Assembly (NCBI RefSeq): GCF_018622995.1
Contig: NZ_CP076022.1
Location: 2,046,001 to 2,110,000 of the forward strand
Direction: 5' to 3'
DNA: 64,000 nucleotides
DNA from: Arthrobacter jiangjiafuii
Lineage (GTDB): Bacteria > Actinomycetota > Actinomycetes > Actinomycetales > Micrococcaceae
The translations under genes were made by a program, and so were the position numbers. Shown here one piece after another: positions 31,434-40,134 of the stretch; the stretch's first letter is position 1, and each line of letters begins with the position of its first letter. The notes below the pieces were generated by a model that saw nothing but the letters and a program-made list of their open reading frames with translations, made no database searches and was not told where the DNA came from.

Positions 31434-32918
31434 TCAGCCGACGTGTGCCACCACGGGAGCCTGCACCAGGTCCGCCTTGGTCATGCGGATCATGAAGAAG
31501 CTGATCGGGGCCGCCAGAAGGATCGCGGCGCCGGCCCAGACGAAGGCCGACGAGTAGCCGCTGACCAGGGCCTGAAGCTGCGCATCCGGCAGGGCACCAT
31601 TGCTCTCCAAGTAGGTTGAGATGGCGGCGGTGTAGATGGCAGTGAACAGCGCGGTTCCGATGGAACCGCCGATCTGCTGGGTGGCGGAAACGGCGGCGCT
31701 GGCCACACCGGCGTCGTGCTCGTTGACACCCGCCAGGGCGACATTCTGCAGCGGTACGAAAATCATCGCGAGGCCGAAGCCCAGCAGCACCAGTCCGGGC
31801 AGGACCTCCACGGCGTAGTTGCCCTCCACCGTGATGAAGGAGAGCCAGAAGAGGCCGACGGCGCCAACCACCGGTCCCAGCGTCATCGGCAGCCGGACAC
31901 CGGTGCGCGGCAGGAAGTTGGACAGCACACCCGCGCCCGCCGTGATGGCCAGGGTCATGGGCAGCGATGCCAGGCCGGACTTCAGCGGCGAATAGCCCAG
32001 CACAATCTGGAAGTAGAAGACCAGGAACAGGATGCCGCCCAGCAGGGCCGCACCGGTCAGGGTCGAGACAAGGAACGCCCCGCCGCGGACCCGGTTCGTC
32101 AGCACCCGCAAGGGCAGCAGCGGGTTGGAGACCTTGGACTCCACAAACACGAAGGCGGCCAGGACAACGACGCCGGCTACGAGGAAGCCGATGGTCCCGG
32201 TCCGGGCCCAGCCGTTTTCAGCCTGCGCAAAACCGTAGACAAGCGCGGCAAGTCCGCCCACCACCAGGATGGCACCGGGCAGGTCGTAACGGGTGTTGCC
32301 GTGCGCCTTGCTCTCGCGGATCAGCGGAAGTCCGGCAGCTATGGCGACGACGGCGATGGGCACGTTCACCAGCAGGCACCAGTGCCAGGAGGCGTACTGC
32401 GTCAGGACGCCGCCGAGCAGAAGCCCCACCGCGGCGCCGCCGCCGCCGATGGCACCGTAAACGGCGAACGCCTTGATCCGGTCCTTGCCGGAGGGGAAGG
32501 TGATCGTGAGGATAGCCAGCGAAGCAGGTGCCAGGAGCGCGGCGAAGGCGCCCTGCAGGCCGCGGGCAACAAGGAGCATTTCGGTGCTCTCGGCGAAGCC
32601 GCCCAGTGCCGAGGCCAGGGCGAAGCCGGCCATGCCAACCATGAACGTGCGCTTGCGGCCCCAGTAGTCGGCAATGCGTCCACCGAGGAGCAGCAGCGAG
32701 CCGAAGGCCAGCGCGTAGATGGTAACTACCCAGGTGCGGTCGCCGTCGGACATGCCGAGCTCGCGCTGGGCGTCCGGCAGGGCGATATTAACGATGGTCC
32801 CATCCAGGACCACCATCAGCTGGGCCAGGGCCAGGACGGAAAGGAGCAACCAGCGGTGCGGGTGCGCTGCATGGTCGTGAGCCGGAGGCAATCCGGCTGA
32901 GGTGGTGCGGCGGTTCAT
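31434..32918 (-). CDS. MFS drug/metabolite exporter, EmrB/QacA (DHA2, 14-TM) type
   Basis: A 494-residue protein with about 14 hydrophobic helices. LAQLMVVLDGTIVNIALP is the first-helix D-motif of the DHA2 group, and LLLGGRIADYWGRKRTF is the conserved loop after helix 2. It probably expels drugs or toxic metabolites with protons. The ATG at 32918 has GAGG about 11 bases upstream; a TTG seven codons earlier is possible. The gene is divergent from a TetR gene, and a near-perfect palindrome at 32939-32954 sits between the two starts. Confidence 0.9.
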   Translation of the reverse strand: MNRRTTSAGLPPAHDHAAHPHRWLLLSVLALAQLMVVLDGTIVNIALPDAQRELGMSDGDRTWVVTIYALAFGSLLLLGGRIADYWGRKRTFMVGMAGFALASALGGFAESTEMLLVARGLQGAFAALLAPASLAILTITFPSGKDRIKAFAVYGAIGGGGAAVGLLLGGVLTQYASWHWCLLVNVPIAVVAIAAGLPLIRESKAHGNTRYDLPGAILVVGGLAALVYGFAQAENGWARTGTIGFLVAGVVVLAAFVFVESKVSNPLLPLRVLTNRVRGGAFLVSTLTGAALLGGILFLVFYFQIVLGYSPLKSGLASLPMTLAITAGAGVLSNFLPRTGVRLPMTLGPVVGAVGLFWLSFITVEGNYAVEVLPGLVLLGFGLAMIFVPLQNVALAGVNEHDAGVASAAVSATQQIGGSIGTALFTAIYTAAISTYLESNGALPDAQLQALVSGYSSAFVWAGAAILLAAPISFFMIRMTKADLVQAPVVAHVG

Positions 32919-32938
32919 ATACGGGAGATCCTCATTCA

Positions 32939-32954
32939 AACGAACTAGTTGGTT
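32939..32954. promoter_or_regulatory. Candidate TetR operator between exporter and tetR
   Basis: AACGAACTAGTTGGTT: 14 of 16 positions are self-complementary around a perfect AACTAGTT core. It lies 21 bases from both the exporter start (32918) and the TetR start (32975), so one bound dimer pair could repress both. Confidence 0.6.
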
Positions 32955-32974
32955 GGCTTAGCTAGACTACAGGT

Positions 32975-33559
32975 ATGAGATCAGACGGCGAAGCGACCCG
33001 GAGCCGGATCCTCGATGCTGCGCGGACGGAATTTGCCCGCTACGGACTGGCCGGGGCACGAGTGGACCGGATCGCCGGCGAAGCCCGTGCCAGCAAGGAA
33101 CGCCTCTATGCCTACTTCGGTGACAAACGGTCCCTGTTTGCCACTGTCCTGGCCCTGAACCTGCAGGAGACCGCCGACCTGATCCCGCGGGACGCCCGGG
33201 ACCTGTCCGGCTTTGTCGGCGCCATGTTTGACCACGCGGAGGAACATCCCGAGCACCTGCGCATGCTCGACTGGGCCAGGCTGGAGGAGAATCCGGACCT
33301 TCTGCCCCGGGTCCCCTGCGGCCGGCCCGGGCCCACCTCCGATGCAGTGCTCCGCGCGCAGGAGGCAGGCGTTATTGACCCGGCCTGGAATCCCGACGAC
33401 CTCCTCATCCTGCTCTTTTCCCTCGCCACCGCCTGGGCGCAGTCCCCCGAAGCCCTGTTTACCGGCGCCGCTGATCCGGACACGGACTCACGGGGACGAC
33501 GCCGGAACGCCGCCGTTGCTGCTGCCTGCCGGATCCTTGAACCACGCTCCGGTCGCTGA
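32975..33559 (+). CDS. TetR family transcriptional regulator
   Basis: A 194-residue TetR-family protein. The N-terminal helix-turn-helix reads ILDAARTEFARYGLAGARV then EARASKERLYAYFGDKRSLF, the recognition helix. The rest is the all-helical ligand domain. It is divergent from the QacA-type exporter, the standard arrangement for local repression, and a palindrome at 32939-32954 lies between them. The ATG is close after a possible TAGACT -10 hexamer, so the mRNA may be leaderless or nearly so. Ligand unknown, probably an exporter substrate. Confidence 0.92.
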   Translation: MRSDGEATRSRILDAARTEFARYGLAGARVDRIAGEARASKERLYAYFGDKRSLFATVLALNLQETADLIPRDARDLSGFVGAMFDHAEEHPEHLRMLDWARLEENPDLLPRVPCGRPGPTSDAVLRAQEAGVIDPAWNPDDLLILLFSLATAWAQSPEALFTGAADPDTDSRGRRRNAAVAAACRILEPRSGR

Positions 33560-33673
33560 ACCAGGAACCTGCGGCGCACTGCACGGGTAACACGGCGCAA
33601 CCCGGGCAACGATGCATTGGCTGATCGCGGGCACCGGGCAATACTGGGAGAGTCCCCACCCGAGAGGCCTCCT

Positions 33674-34506
33674 GTGTCCAACCGAACCATCGTTATTACC
33701 GGCGCCAGCGACGGCATCGGTGCCGCGGCGGCCCGAGCGCTGCACAACCTGGGGAACCGCGTCGTCGTCGTCGGCCGTTCTCCCGAGAAGACCGCAGCGG
33801 TGGCCCGCGGGCTGGACTGTGACTACCTGGTTGCCGATTTCGCCCGGCTCGACGACGTCCGTTCCCTGGCCGGAACCCTGCTGGAGCGGTATCCGCGGAT
33901 CGACGTCCTGGTGAACAACGCCGGCGGGATAATGGGCAGCCGCGAAGAGACCGTCGACGGCCACGAAAAGACGCTGCAGGTCAATCATCTGGCACCGTTC
34001 CTGCTGACCAACCTGCTGCTGAGCGCCTGATTGACTCGCGGGCGTCCGTGATCAACACGTCGAGCGTGGCCAACAGTCTTTTTGCGCACTTCGACATCGA
34101 TGACCTGGAAGCACACCGCAGATACACCCCGAACCTGGCCTACGGCAACGCCAAACTGGCCAACATCCTGTTCACCCGCGAGCTCGACTCCCGGTACCGC
34201 GCAGACGGCATTTCCACTGCGGCCTTCCATCCGGGCGCTGTTGCCACCTCCTTCGCCAAGGGGTCCACCAGCATCATGCGCGTGATGTACCGGAGCATCC
34301 TGAACCGGTTCCTGATTTCACCGGACCAGGGCGCCCGGACACTTCTCTGGCTGGCCACCACCGAGCCCGGGCACGACTGGCAGCAGGGCAAGTACTACTA
34401 CAAGTGCAAGATCTCCACCGCCAACAAGGACGCGTACGACGCCGCCCTGGCCGCGCGGCTCTGGGACGAGAGCGCCTGGATGGTGGGGCTGGCGCGGGCG
34501 GCCTGA
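33674..34506 (+). pseudogene. SDR family oxidoreductase broken by a frameshift
   Basis: Two pieces of one SDR. The first (33674-34030, GTG start) has TGASDGIG and DVLVNNAGG, and ends LTNLLLSA then stop. The second, in the frame one base back, starts ERLIDSRASVINTSS, has YGNAKLANIL (YxxxK) and runs to 34506. They join without loss if one G is restored after 34021 (ctgctgctg then gagcgcctg), giving about 277 residues. It resembles retinol dehydrogenase/WWOX-like SDRs. Either a real inactivating deletion or a sequencing error in a repetitive CTG run. Confidence 0.85.
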
Positions 34507-34580
34507 GAGGCTGCTCCCCCTGTTCCGGCGCCGCTGCGCTGGCTACCGTGGATGCGGGGTGGTCCGCGGAAGAAGGTTCC

Positions 34581-34928
34581 ATGTATGACGTAACCGGCAT
34601 CAACGCAGGCGTTCCACCCTCCGGCCCCGGCTGCGTGGAATGCACCTCCGAGGGAAGCTGGTGGTTCCATCTGCGCCGCTGCGCGGAGTGTGGACACATC
34701 GGCTGCTGCGACTCGTCGCCGAACCGCCACGCCTCGGCACATGAGGAGGCCACCGGCCACCCGGTGATCCGCAGCTATGAACCCGGTGAGGACTGGTTCT
34801 GGGACTACCGGACCTCTTCCACCTTTAAAGGGCCGCTGCTGGCACCGCCGCAGCACCATCCGGCCACCCAGGCCGTCCCCGGTCCGGCAGGTCGGGTACC
34901 CGCGAACTGGCAGGACCTGTTGGGCTAG
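34581..34928 (+). CDS. UBP-type zinc-finger domain protein
   Basis: A 115-residue small protein. GCVECTSEGSWWFHLRRCAE and then CGHIGCCD, RHASAHEEATGHPVIRSYEP match the ubiquitin-hydrolase-type (BUZ/UBP) zinc finger, with Cys and His ligands spaced normally and the final EDWFWDY. Such stand-alone fingers occur in many actinobacteria without known function; prokaryotes of this group lack ubiquitin, so the ligand is something else, perhaps a C-terminal peptide. The frame is open upstream, but the ATG at 34581 has AGAAGG upstream and starts the homologous part. Confidence 0.88.
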   Translation: MYDVTGINAGVPPSGPGCVECTSEGSWWFHLRRCAECGHIGCCDSSPNRHASAHEEATGHPVIRSYEPGEDWFWDYRTSSTFKGPLLAPPQHHPATQAVPGPAGRVPANWQDLLG

Positions 34929-35007
34929 TTTCCGGCGAACTCCGAAACGGCTGGCCTATCCTCCCGGGGTTGGACGCTTTTCCATGTATACGGCGTAAAC
35001 TAGAGAT

Positions 35008-35817
35008 ATGACTCGTACATACATCGTTACAGGATCAGGATCGGGAATCGGCGCCGCCACGGCCGAACTGCTGCGTGAGCGCGGCTACACCGTTGTGGGC
35101 GTGGACCTGCGCGGCGCCGAGGTTGAAGCGGACCTCAGCACGCCGGAGGGCCGCCGCACCGCAGCCCAGAAGGCGCTTGAGCTCGCCAACGGAAAGGTGG
35201 ACGCCGTCATCGCCTGTGCCGGCATCTCCGCGCCGGCACCGATCACGGTGGCCGTCAACTACTTCGGCGTCACGGAATTCCTCGAGCTGCTGGCACCGAC
35301 GCTGGCCAAGAGTGATGCACCGCGCGCCGCAGTAGTGAGCTCCATGGCATCCCTGCAGCCGAACTCCCCCGAGCTCGTGGACGCGCTCCTGGCCGGAGAC
35401 GAGCCTCGTGCGCTGGAAATCGGTGCAGCCCTGGCCGAGCAGGGTCCGCGCGTGGGGTACCTGAACTACCCGTCCTCCAAGCGCGCCCTGAGCCGCTGGG
35501 TACGCCGCGCAAGCATTTCCGAGCAGTGGGCAGGCGCCGGGATCCCGCTGAACGCCGTCGCTCCCGGAACCGTCCTTTCCGCCATGACCAAGGACCTGCT
35601 GGCCACCCCCGAGGGTCGCCAGATGGTCGACTCCTCCGTGCCGATGCCGCTGAACGGCCACTCCGAGCCGGTCGTCATCGCCCGGCTGCTGGCCTGGCTG
35701 ACGAGCGAGGAAAACACGCACACCACCGGCCAGACCATCTACACCGACGGCGGCGCCGACGCGACCCTGCGCGGCGACGACATCTGGGGCGGCAGCGGGC
35801 AGAGCATCTCCGCCTGA
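35008..35817 (+). CDS. 3-alpha-hydroxysteroid dehydrogenase-like SDR
   Basis: A 269-residue SDR. It opens YIVTGSGSGIGAAT with GVDLRGAEVEADLSTPEG, close to Comamonas-type 3-alpha-hydroxysteroid dehydrogenase/carbonyl reductase. The Ser is in VVSSMAS, the YxxxK pair in YPSSKRAL. An unusually long insertion between the Ser and Tyr (residues 118-147) is shared with that group. Steroid specificity is not proven, and carbonyl reduction of other substrates is equally possible. The ATG at 35008 is the first ATG and has a weak ribosome site. A strong hairpin follows at 35869. Confidence 0.9.
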   Translation: MTRTYIVTGSGSGIGAATAELLRERGYTVVGVDLRGAEVEADLSTPEGRRTAAQKALELANGKVDAVIACAGISAPAPITVAVNYFGVTEFLELLAPTLAKSDAPRAAVVSSMASLQPNSPELVDALLAGDEPRALEIGAALAEQGPRVGYLNYPSSKRALSRWVRRASISEQWAGAGIPLNAVAPGTVLSAMTKDLLATPEGRQMVDSSVPMPLNGHSEPVVIARLLAWLTSEENTHTTGQTIYTDGGADATLRGDDIWGGSGQSISA

Positions 35818-35868
35818 GAATCCTCCTGCCGCGGGTAGGCAGTACAGCCGCTTTACCCGCACGCACGA

Positions 35869-35902
35869 CGGCGGCCCCGGGACTTTGAGCCCGGGGCCGC
35901 CG
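35869..35902. terminator. Perfect 13-bp hairpin between convergent genes
   Basis: CGGCGGCCCCGGG (35869-35881) pairs with CCCGGGGCCGCCG (35890-35902) around the 8-base loop ACTTTGAG. It lies between the HSD-like and YbhN-like genes, and may end both transcripts; there is no T-tract. Confidence 0.7.
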
Positions 35903-35963
35903 CCGTATCCGGGCCCGGGGCCGGTCTCGCGTCCGGACCCGCTGTTACTGCGCCGGGCGCACG

Positions 35964-37004
35964 TCACTGCGCCGCAGAATGCCGCAGCACCCCCAGCCGC
36001 AGCGACAGGTATGCCAGGGCTCCCACGGGAATCGGCAGCCAGAACTGCACCACCCGCCAGCACAGCACGGCCATGACTGCCACATGCTGGGGCGCCCCCA
36101 TGGCCGCGAGCATCGGCACCAGCACAGCTTCCACCAGACCCAGCCCGCCGGGCGTCAACGGCACAAGCGCCAGCAGGGTGGCGAGCGAATATGCCAGCAG
36201 CAGCAGCTGCGGCTCCAGTGCATACCCAAAACCGGCGACAAAAACCCAGAGGCAGGCGGCGCCCAGGACATACCTCGCTGCGGCCAGCACAACGGCAGCC
36301 ACAAGCCGCCGGGGGTTTTCGCGGAACATGTGGATCTCGGCGGCAAGGGTCCGCACGAACTGTTCAGCAGCCTCCGGCTTGATTACCCGGACTGCGCGCG
36401 CTGCCGCCCGCACGGCCCGCACAGCCCCGGCCAGATGCCGGTCCAGGACCATCAGAACGACAATCGACAGCACCAGCAGCGCCACCACCACCGCGCCGGC
36501 TGTCGTGAAATACCTACCTCCGCCGACGCCTCCGCGCGTGGCCAGCAGCGCACCCCCGAACAGTCCCGCCAGGACAAGGTTGGAACCGACAACCTGGATG
36601 GTTGCAGCACTGAGTGCATTTTGGGACATGACGCCGCAGCGCGTCAGGAGGCGGAACCGGGCTGCGGCGGCGGTGGTTCCGCCGCCCGGAACAGTGTGGT
36701 TGATTGCCAGGTCGGTCAGGTCGATCCGGAAGAGAGTGAAGAACCCCGGGAGGGTCTCGCCGGGCAGGACGGCGCGGGTGAGAAGACTGTAGCTGGCCTG
36801 CGACAGCGCCTGCAGGAGGACCGCTAGAACCACCAGGATCGGCGGCAGCTTCAGCAGTGCCAAGATCACATTGTCCGATCCGACCAGCTGAGGCAGGACA
36901 ACATACTCAAACACCAGCACGAGGGCCAGGATCACTACAACCCAGCGCAGAAGCCGGGACTGCCTGGCACGACTCCAGGCGGTTCCCATGCGCTGCCGGT
37001 TCAT
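35964..37004 (-). CDS. YbhN/UPF0104 (LPG synthase transmembrane-type) protein
   Basis: A 346-residue polytopic membrane protein with about eight helices, resembling the transmembrane (flippase) half of lysylphosphatidylglycerol synthase and the YbhN/AglD2 family. Features include INHTVPGGGTTAAAARFRLL and LVPLTPGGLGLVEAVLVPML, two motifs repeated across the family. There is no soluble aminoacyl-transferase domain. A lipid or polyprenol transport role is inferred. It is divergent from the ABC permease gene across 143 bases. ATG at 37004. Confidence 0.9.
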   Translation of the reverse strand: MNRQRMGTAWSRARQSRLLRWVVVILALVLVFEYVVLPQLVGSDNVILALLKLPPILVVLAVLLQALSQASYSLLTRAVLPGETLPGFFTLFRIDLTDLAINHTVPGGGTTAAAARFRLLTRCGVMSQNALSAATIQVVGSNLVLAGLFGGALLATRGGVGGGRYFTTAGAVVVALLVLSIVVLMVLDRHLAGAVRAVRAAARAVRVIKPEAAEQFVRTLAAEIHMFRENPRRLVAAVVLAAARYVLGAACLWVFVAGFGYALEPQLLLLAYSLATLLALVPLTPGGLGLVEAVLVPMLAAMGAPQHVAVMAVLCWRVVQFWLPIPVGALAYLSLRLGVLRHSAAQ

Positions 37005-37103
37005 CCATCAAGGACAACAGAGCGACGCCCAGGACAACAGTGAGCCGGGGGACGGCGCGGGATTGAGGGAAGTGAAACTTTTCTGACATGATGTTGGTAT
37101 GTT

Positions 37104-37120
37104 CCTGACAGTCCGTCAGG
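37104..37120. promoter_or_regulatory. Candidate TetR operator upstream of ABC operon
   Basis: CCTGAC (37104-37109) and GTCAGG (37115-37120) are perfect 6-bp arms with AGTCC between, 27 bases before the permease ATG. TGACnGTCnGTCA-like sites are typical of TetR regulators; the TetR at 39016 in the same operon is the natural candidate. Confidence 0.55.
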
Positions 37121-37147
37121 ATCACTTCCTACCCACGGAGTATTCCC

Positions 37148-38293
37148 ATGTTTCTAGCACTGCGCGAACTGCGCTTTGCCAGGGCCCGGTTCGGACTGAT
37201 GGGTGGCGTCATCGCCCTTATCGCCGTGCTGATGGTCCTGCTGTCCGGCCTTTCCTCGGGTCTCGTAAACGACGGCGTTTCGGGGCTCAAGAGCATGCCC
37301 GCCACCGCCTTTGCCTTCAACGAAGGCACCAAGACCGACAATGCCTTCTCCCGCAGCGTCGTCGACCCCGCGCAGGCCGAGGCCTGGCGCGGGCAGCCGG
37401 GCGTCGAGGAGGTGACCATGATGGGCTCGACCATGATGAACGGCGTGACGGATGAGGGCACACAGGTTGATCTCTCCCTGTTCGGCATCGACACTGAATC
37501 CTTCCTGGCTCCCGTTGTAGGCGAAGGGCGCGGCATCAACGCCGTCAATGAGGTGGTGGTCTCCCCCACCGGCGCAGACGAAGGACTGCACATCGGATCG
37601 GTCATCACCCTGGAGCGCCTCGACGTCGAGCTAACCGTTGTCGGGTACACCGAGGGCCAGGCGACTTTCGGACACGTCACTGTGGCCTATCTGCCGCTGG
37701 AAACGTGGCAGCTGATCGCCAGCGGCTCTTCCAGCCCCGGCGCCCCTACTGAAGCCGATACCGCGGCCCTGGATTTTGACACCGCCAGCACGATCGCCTT
37801 GCGCGCCGCCGACGGCGCAACGCTGGACCTCGCTGCCGGCGATGCAGCGGCAGGGACTGTCAGCTCAACACTCAAGGAATCCTTCGGCGCCTCGCCCGGG
37901 TATTCCGCTGAAACCCTCACGCTGCAGATGATCCAGGTCTTCCTGTACGCCATCTGCGCCCTGGTGGTCGGCGCCTTCTTCACCGTCTGGACCATCCAGC
38001 GCAAGCATGAGCTGGCAGTCCTTCGTGCCCTCGGTGCATCCACCGGATACCTGCTGCGCGACGGCATCTTCCAGGCCGTCGTCATCCTGGTCCTCTCGAC
38101 CGCCGTCGGCCTGGCCGCAGGGCTGGGAATGGGTGCCTGGATGTCCGGCACCGCCATGCCCTTCGCCCTCGAGCCGGCACCCATAGCCGCAGCGACGCTG
38201 ATTACCATCCTGATGGGTATTCTCGGCGCTGCCGTGGCCATCGTCCGTATTTCCAGGGTTGACCCCCTGGCTGCCCTTGGAGGACAGCGATGA
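37148..38293 (+). CDS. ABC transporter permease, MacB/FtsX type
   Basis: A 381-residue membrane protein. Helix 1 is at about residues 17-40, followed by a large extracytoplasmic domain (about 45-255), then three C-terminal helices with the FtsX-like stretch TVWTIQRKHELAVLRALGAS. Such permeases act as mechanotransmission exporters of lipids, lipoproteins, peptides or drugs. It is coupled to its ATPase by a 4-bp overlap. The ATG at 37148 has GGAG about eight bases upstream. The TetR at 39016 ends the unit. Confidence 0.92.
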   Translation: MFLALRELRFARARFGLMGGVIALIAVLMVLLSGLSSGLVNDGVSGLKSMPATAFAFNEGTKTDNAFSRSVVDPAQAEAWRGQPGVEEVTMMGSTMMNGVTDEGTQVDLSLFGIDTESFLAPVVGEGRGINAVNEVVVSPTGADEGLHIGSVITLERLDVELTVVGYTEGQATFGHVTVAYLPLETWQLIASGSSSPGAPTEADTAALDFDTASTIALRAADGATLDLAAGDAAAGTVSSTLKESFGASPGYSAETLTLQMIQVFLYAICALVVGAFFTVWTIQRKHELAVLRALGASTGYLLRDGIFQAVVILVLSTAVGLAAGLGMGAWMSGTAMPFALEPAPIAAATLITILMGILGAAVAIVRISRVDPLAALGGQR

Positions 38294-38991
38294 GCATGCA
38301 GACCACAAATGCAGCAGATACAGTCCGCACCCGCGGATTGTCGATTGAGGGAGCAAGCCTTTCCCTCGGGGACGGCTCGTCAAGCGTCCAGGCCCTGGAC
38401 GCCGTGAGCCTCCGCGTTGAACCCGGGGAACTGGTCGCGGTCGTGGGTCCCTCCGGAGCCGGCAAGTCATCCCTGCTGGCTGTCGCCGGCGCCCTCACCA
38501 CCCCCGATTCCGGCCGGGTCAGCGTCAACGGCACTGACCTCTCCGGGCTGGGCAAGGCGGCCAAGGCCCGCTTCCGCCTGGAGAACATCGGTTTCGTTTT
38601 CCAGTCCGGCAACCTGATTCCGGCCCTGACCGCAGCGGAACAGCTGGAGCTTGTCCACCGAATGGCCAAAATGCCGGGGGTCTTCAACGCACACGACCTG
38701 CTTGATGCCGTGGGAATGGGACACAAGCTCAAGAGCCGCCCGGATCAGCTGTCCGGCGGCGAACGCCAGCGGGTGGGGATTGCCCGCGCACTGGTGACCA
38801 AGCCCACCCTGCTGCTGGTTGATGAGCCCACCGCAGCGCTGGACCGCCGGCGGAGCCAGGAGGTGGTGGAGCTGCTTGCCAGGGAAACCCATACACAGGG
38901 CGTTGCTACAGTTATGGTGACGCACGACCACGATGTCCTACATCATTGCGACCGGGTCGTAGAGATGGTGGATGGCCGGCTGGCCGGCTAG
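38290..38991 (+). CDS. ABC transporter ATP-binding protein (MacB/LolD type)
   Basis: A 233-residue ATPase. Walker A is GPSGAGKSS, the signature LSGGERQRVGIARAL, and Walker B LLLVDEPTAALD, followed by the H-loop VTHDH. The first 20 residues are an extra Ser/Gly-rich start. It powers the FtsX-type permease, whose stop it overlaps by ATGA. The next gene, a TetR regulator, begins 24 bases later. Confidence 0.95.
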   Translation: MSMQTTNAADTVRTRGLSIEGASLSLGDGSSSVQALDAVSLRVEPGELVAVVGPSGAGKSSLLAVAGALTTPDSGRVSVNGTDLSGLGKAAKARFRLENIGFVFQSGNLIPALTAAEQLELVHRMAKMPGVFNAHDLLDAVGMGHKLKSRPDQLSGGERQRVGIARALVTKPTLLLVDEPTAALDRRRSQEVVELLARETHTQGVATVMVTHDHDVLHHCDRVVEMVDGRLAG

Positions 38992-39015
38992 AGCACACAG
39001 GAACAGGAGGGGTCT

Positions 39016-39621
39016 TTGCCCCGTATTAATGCCCCGACGGTTGCCGAGCACCGGGCTGCCCAGCAACGGGCACTCCTGGATGCCGCCAAGACCCTCCTGG
39101 CAAAAACGGGCGAGGCACCCAGCATGGCGGAAGTCGCCGCGCTGGCGGGCCTCGCCCGGCCCAGTGCCTACCAGTACTACAAGTCCCGCACCGACCTGCT
39201 GAATGCCCTCGTGCTCGACGTGTTTCCACGCTGGGCGCAGCGGGTTGAAGAGGCAATGGCCGCCGAGCAGGATCCTGCAGACCGGGTCCTCGCCTACGTG
39301 CTCACCAACATTGCCCTGGTCGCCGAAGGCGAGCACGCCGTCGGCAGTGCACTGGCCGCAGTGGCGCCCAGTGAGGAACTCAATGCCCAGAGCTCGCTGA
39401 TGCACGGCCAGCTCCTGGATCCGCTCGTTGGCACCCTCCGTGAACTCGGAGCCGAAGATCCGGCCGCCACGGCCGAGCTGATCAACGCCATTGTGCATTC
39501 GGCCACGAAGCTGCTTGAGTCCGGCTCGCCCGTTGAATCCGTCAACGCCCGCGTCACCGAACTCCTCGAACCCTACGTACGCGGGCACCGCAGCGGTGAC
39601 CGCGGAAAGTCGCAGCCGTGA
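39016..39621 (+). CDS. TetR family regulator of the ABC unit
   Basis: A 201-residue TetR-family protein with helix-turn-helix ALLDAAKTLLAKTGEAPS and MAEVAALAGLARPSAYQYYKSRTDLL. The TTG start at 39016 is supported by AGGAGGGG just five bases upstream. The remainder is an all-helical ligand domain. The gene follows the ABC permease and ATPase in one direction, so it probably autoregulates the operon, perhaps through the palindrome at 37104-37120. Its stop overlaps the GTG of the DUF3054 gene. Confidence 0.9.
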   Translation: MPRINAPTVAEHRAAQQRALLDAAKTLLAKTGEAPSMAEVAALAGLARPSAYQYYKSRTDLLNALVLDVFPRWAQRVEEAMAAEQDPADRVLAYVLTNIALVAEGEHAVGSALAAVAPSEELNAQSSLMHGQLLDPLVGTLRELGAEDPAATAELINAIVHSATKLLESGSPVESVNARVTELLEPYVRGHRSGDRGKSQP

Positions 39622-40067
39622 ACGCCACAAACATCTCTCCCGCCAGCCGCAGCCGCTTCGCGCTCCTGGCCCTCGACGTCGTCCTGATCACCGTTTTTGC
39701 CGCACTCGGCCGCGACACCCACGAACACGGCCTGGACCCGGCCGGCGTTCTCGTGACTGCTTCCCCTTTCCTGGCGGCCTGCCTGGCCGGGTGGGCGCTG
39801 CTGGGCCGCTGGCGCTCCCCCGCGCGCATCTGGCCCGCCGGCATCATCCTGTGGCTGTTCACCGTGGCCGCCGGGCTGGGGATCCGTGCCCTGGCCGGAG
39901 GCGGCGTCGCGCCCAGCTTTGCCGTGGTGACACTCCTGGTCCTGGGACTCTTCCTGCTCCTGCCCCGCGCCGTGGCGGCACTGGTGCGCCGCAGCCGGCG
40001 GAACCGGCAGCCCGGGCGGTCCGGGCAGCCGGCATCCGCAGGAGATAGGCTCACAGACAGGGCCTGA
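39618..40067 (+). CDS. DUF3054 membrane protein
   Basis: A 149-residue protein with four predicted helices (about 17-34, 46-65, 72-91, 98-116) and a basic C-terminal tail rich in Arg. It belongs to the actinobacterial DUF3054 family: DVVLITVFAALGRDTHEHG and an internal AGIILWLFTVAAGLGIRALAGGG. Function unknown. The GTG start overlaps the TetR stop (GTGA), suggesting coupling with the ABC/TetR unit or simply close packing. Confidence 0.85.
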   Translation: MNATNISPASRSRFALLALDVVLITVFAALGRDTHEHGLDPAGVLVTASPFLAACLAGWALLGRWRSPARIWPAGIILWLFTVAAGLGIRALAGGGVAPSFAVVTLLVLGLFLLLPRAVAALVRRSRRNRQPGRSGQPASAGDRLTDRA

Positions 40068-40134
40068 CGCCCCGCAGCAGTCCCAATCCCCCTCCGGCAG
40101 CCGGCACCGCGGCAGCACACGAAAGGCTCAAACC

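Noticed and set aside
31716-32900. Long open frame on the plus strand opposite the QacA-type exporter
   Set aside because: It mirrors the exporter frame, is rich in Gln/Arg/Gly/His as expected from antisense high-GC sequence, and has no family features.
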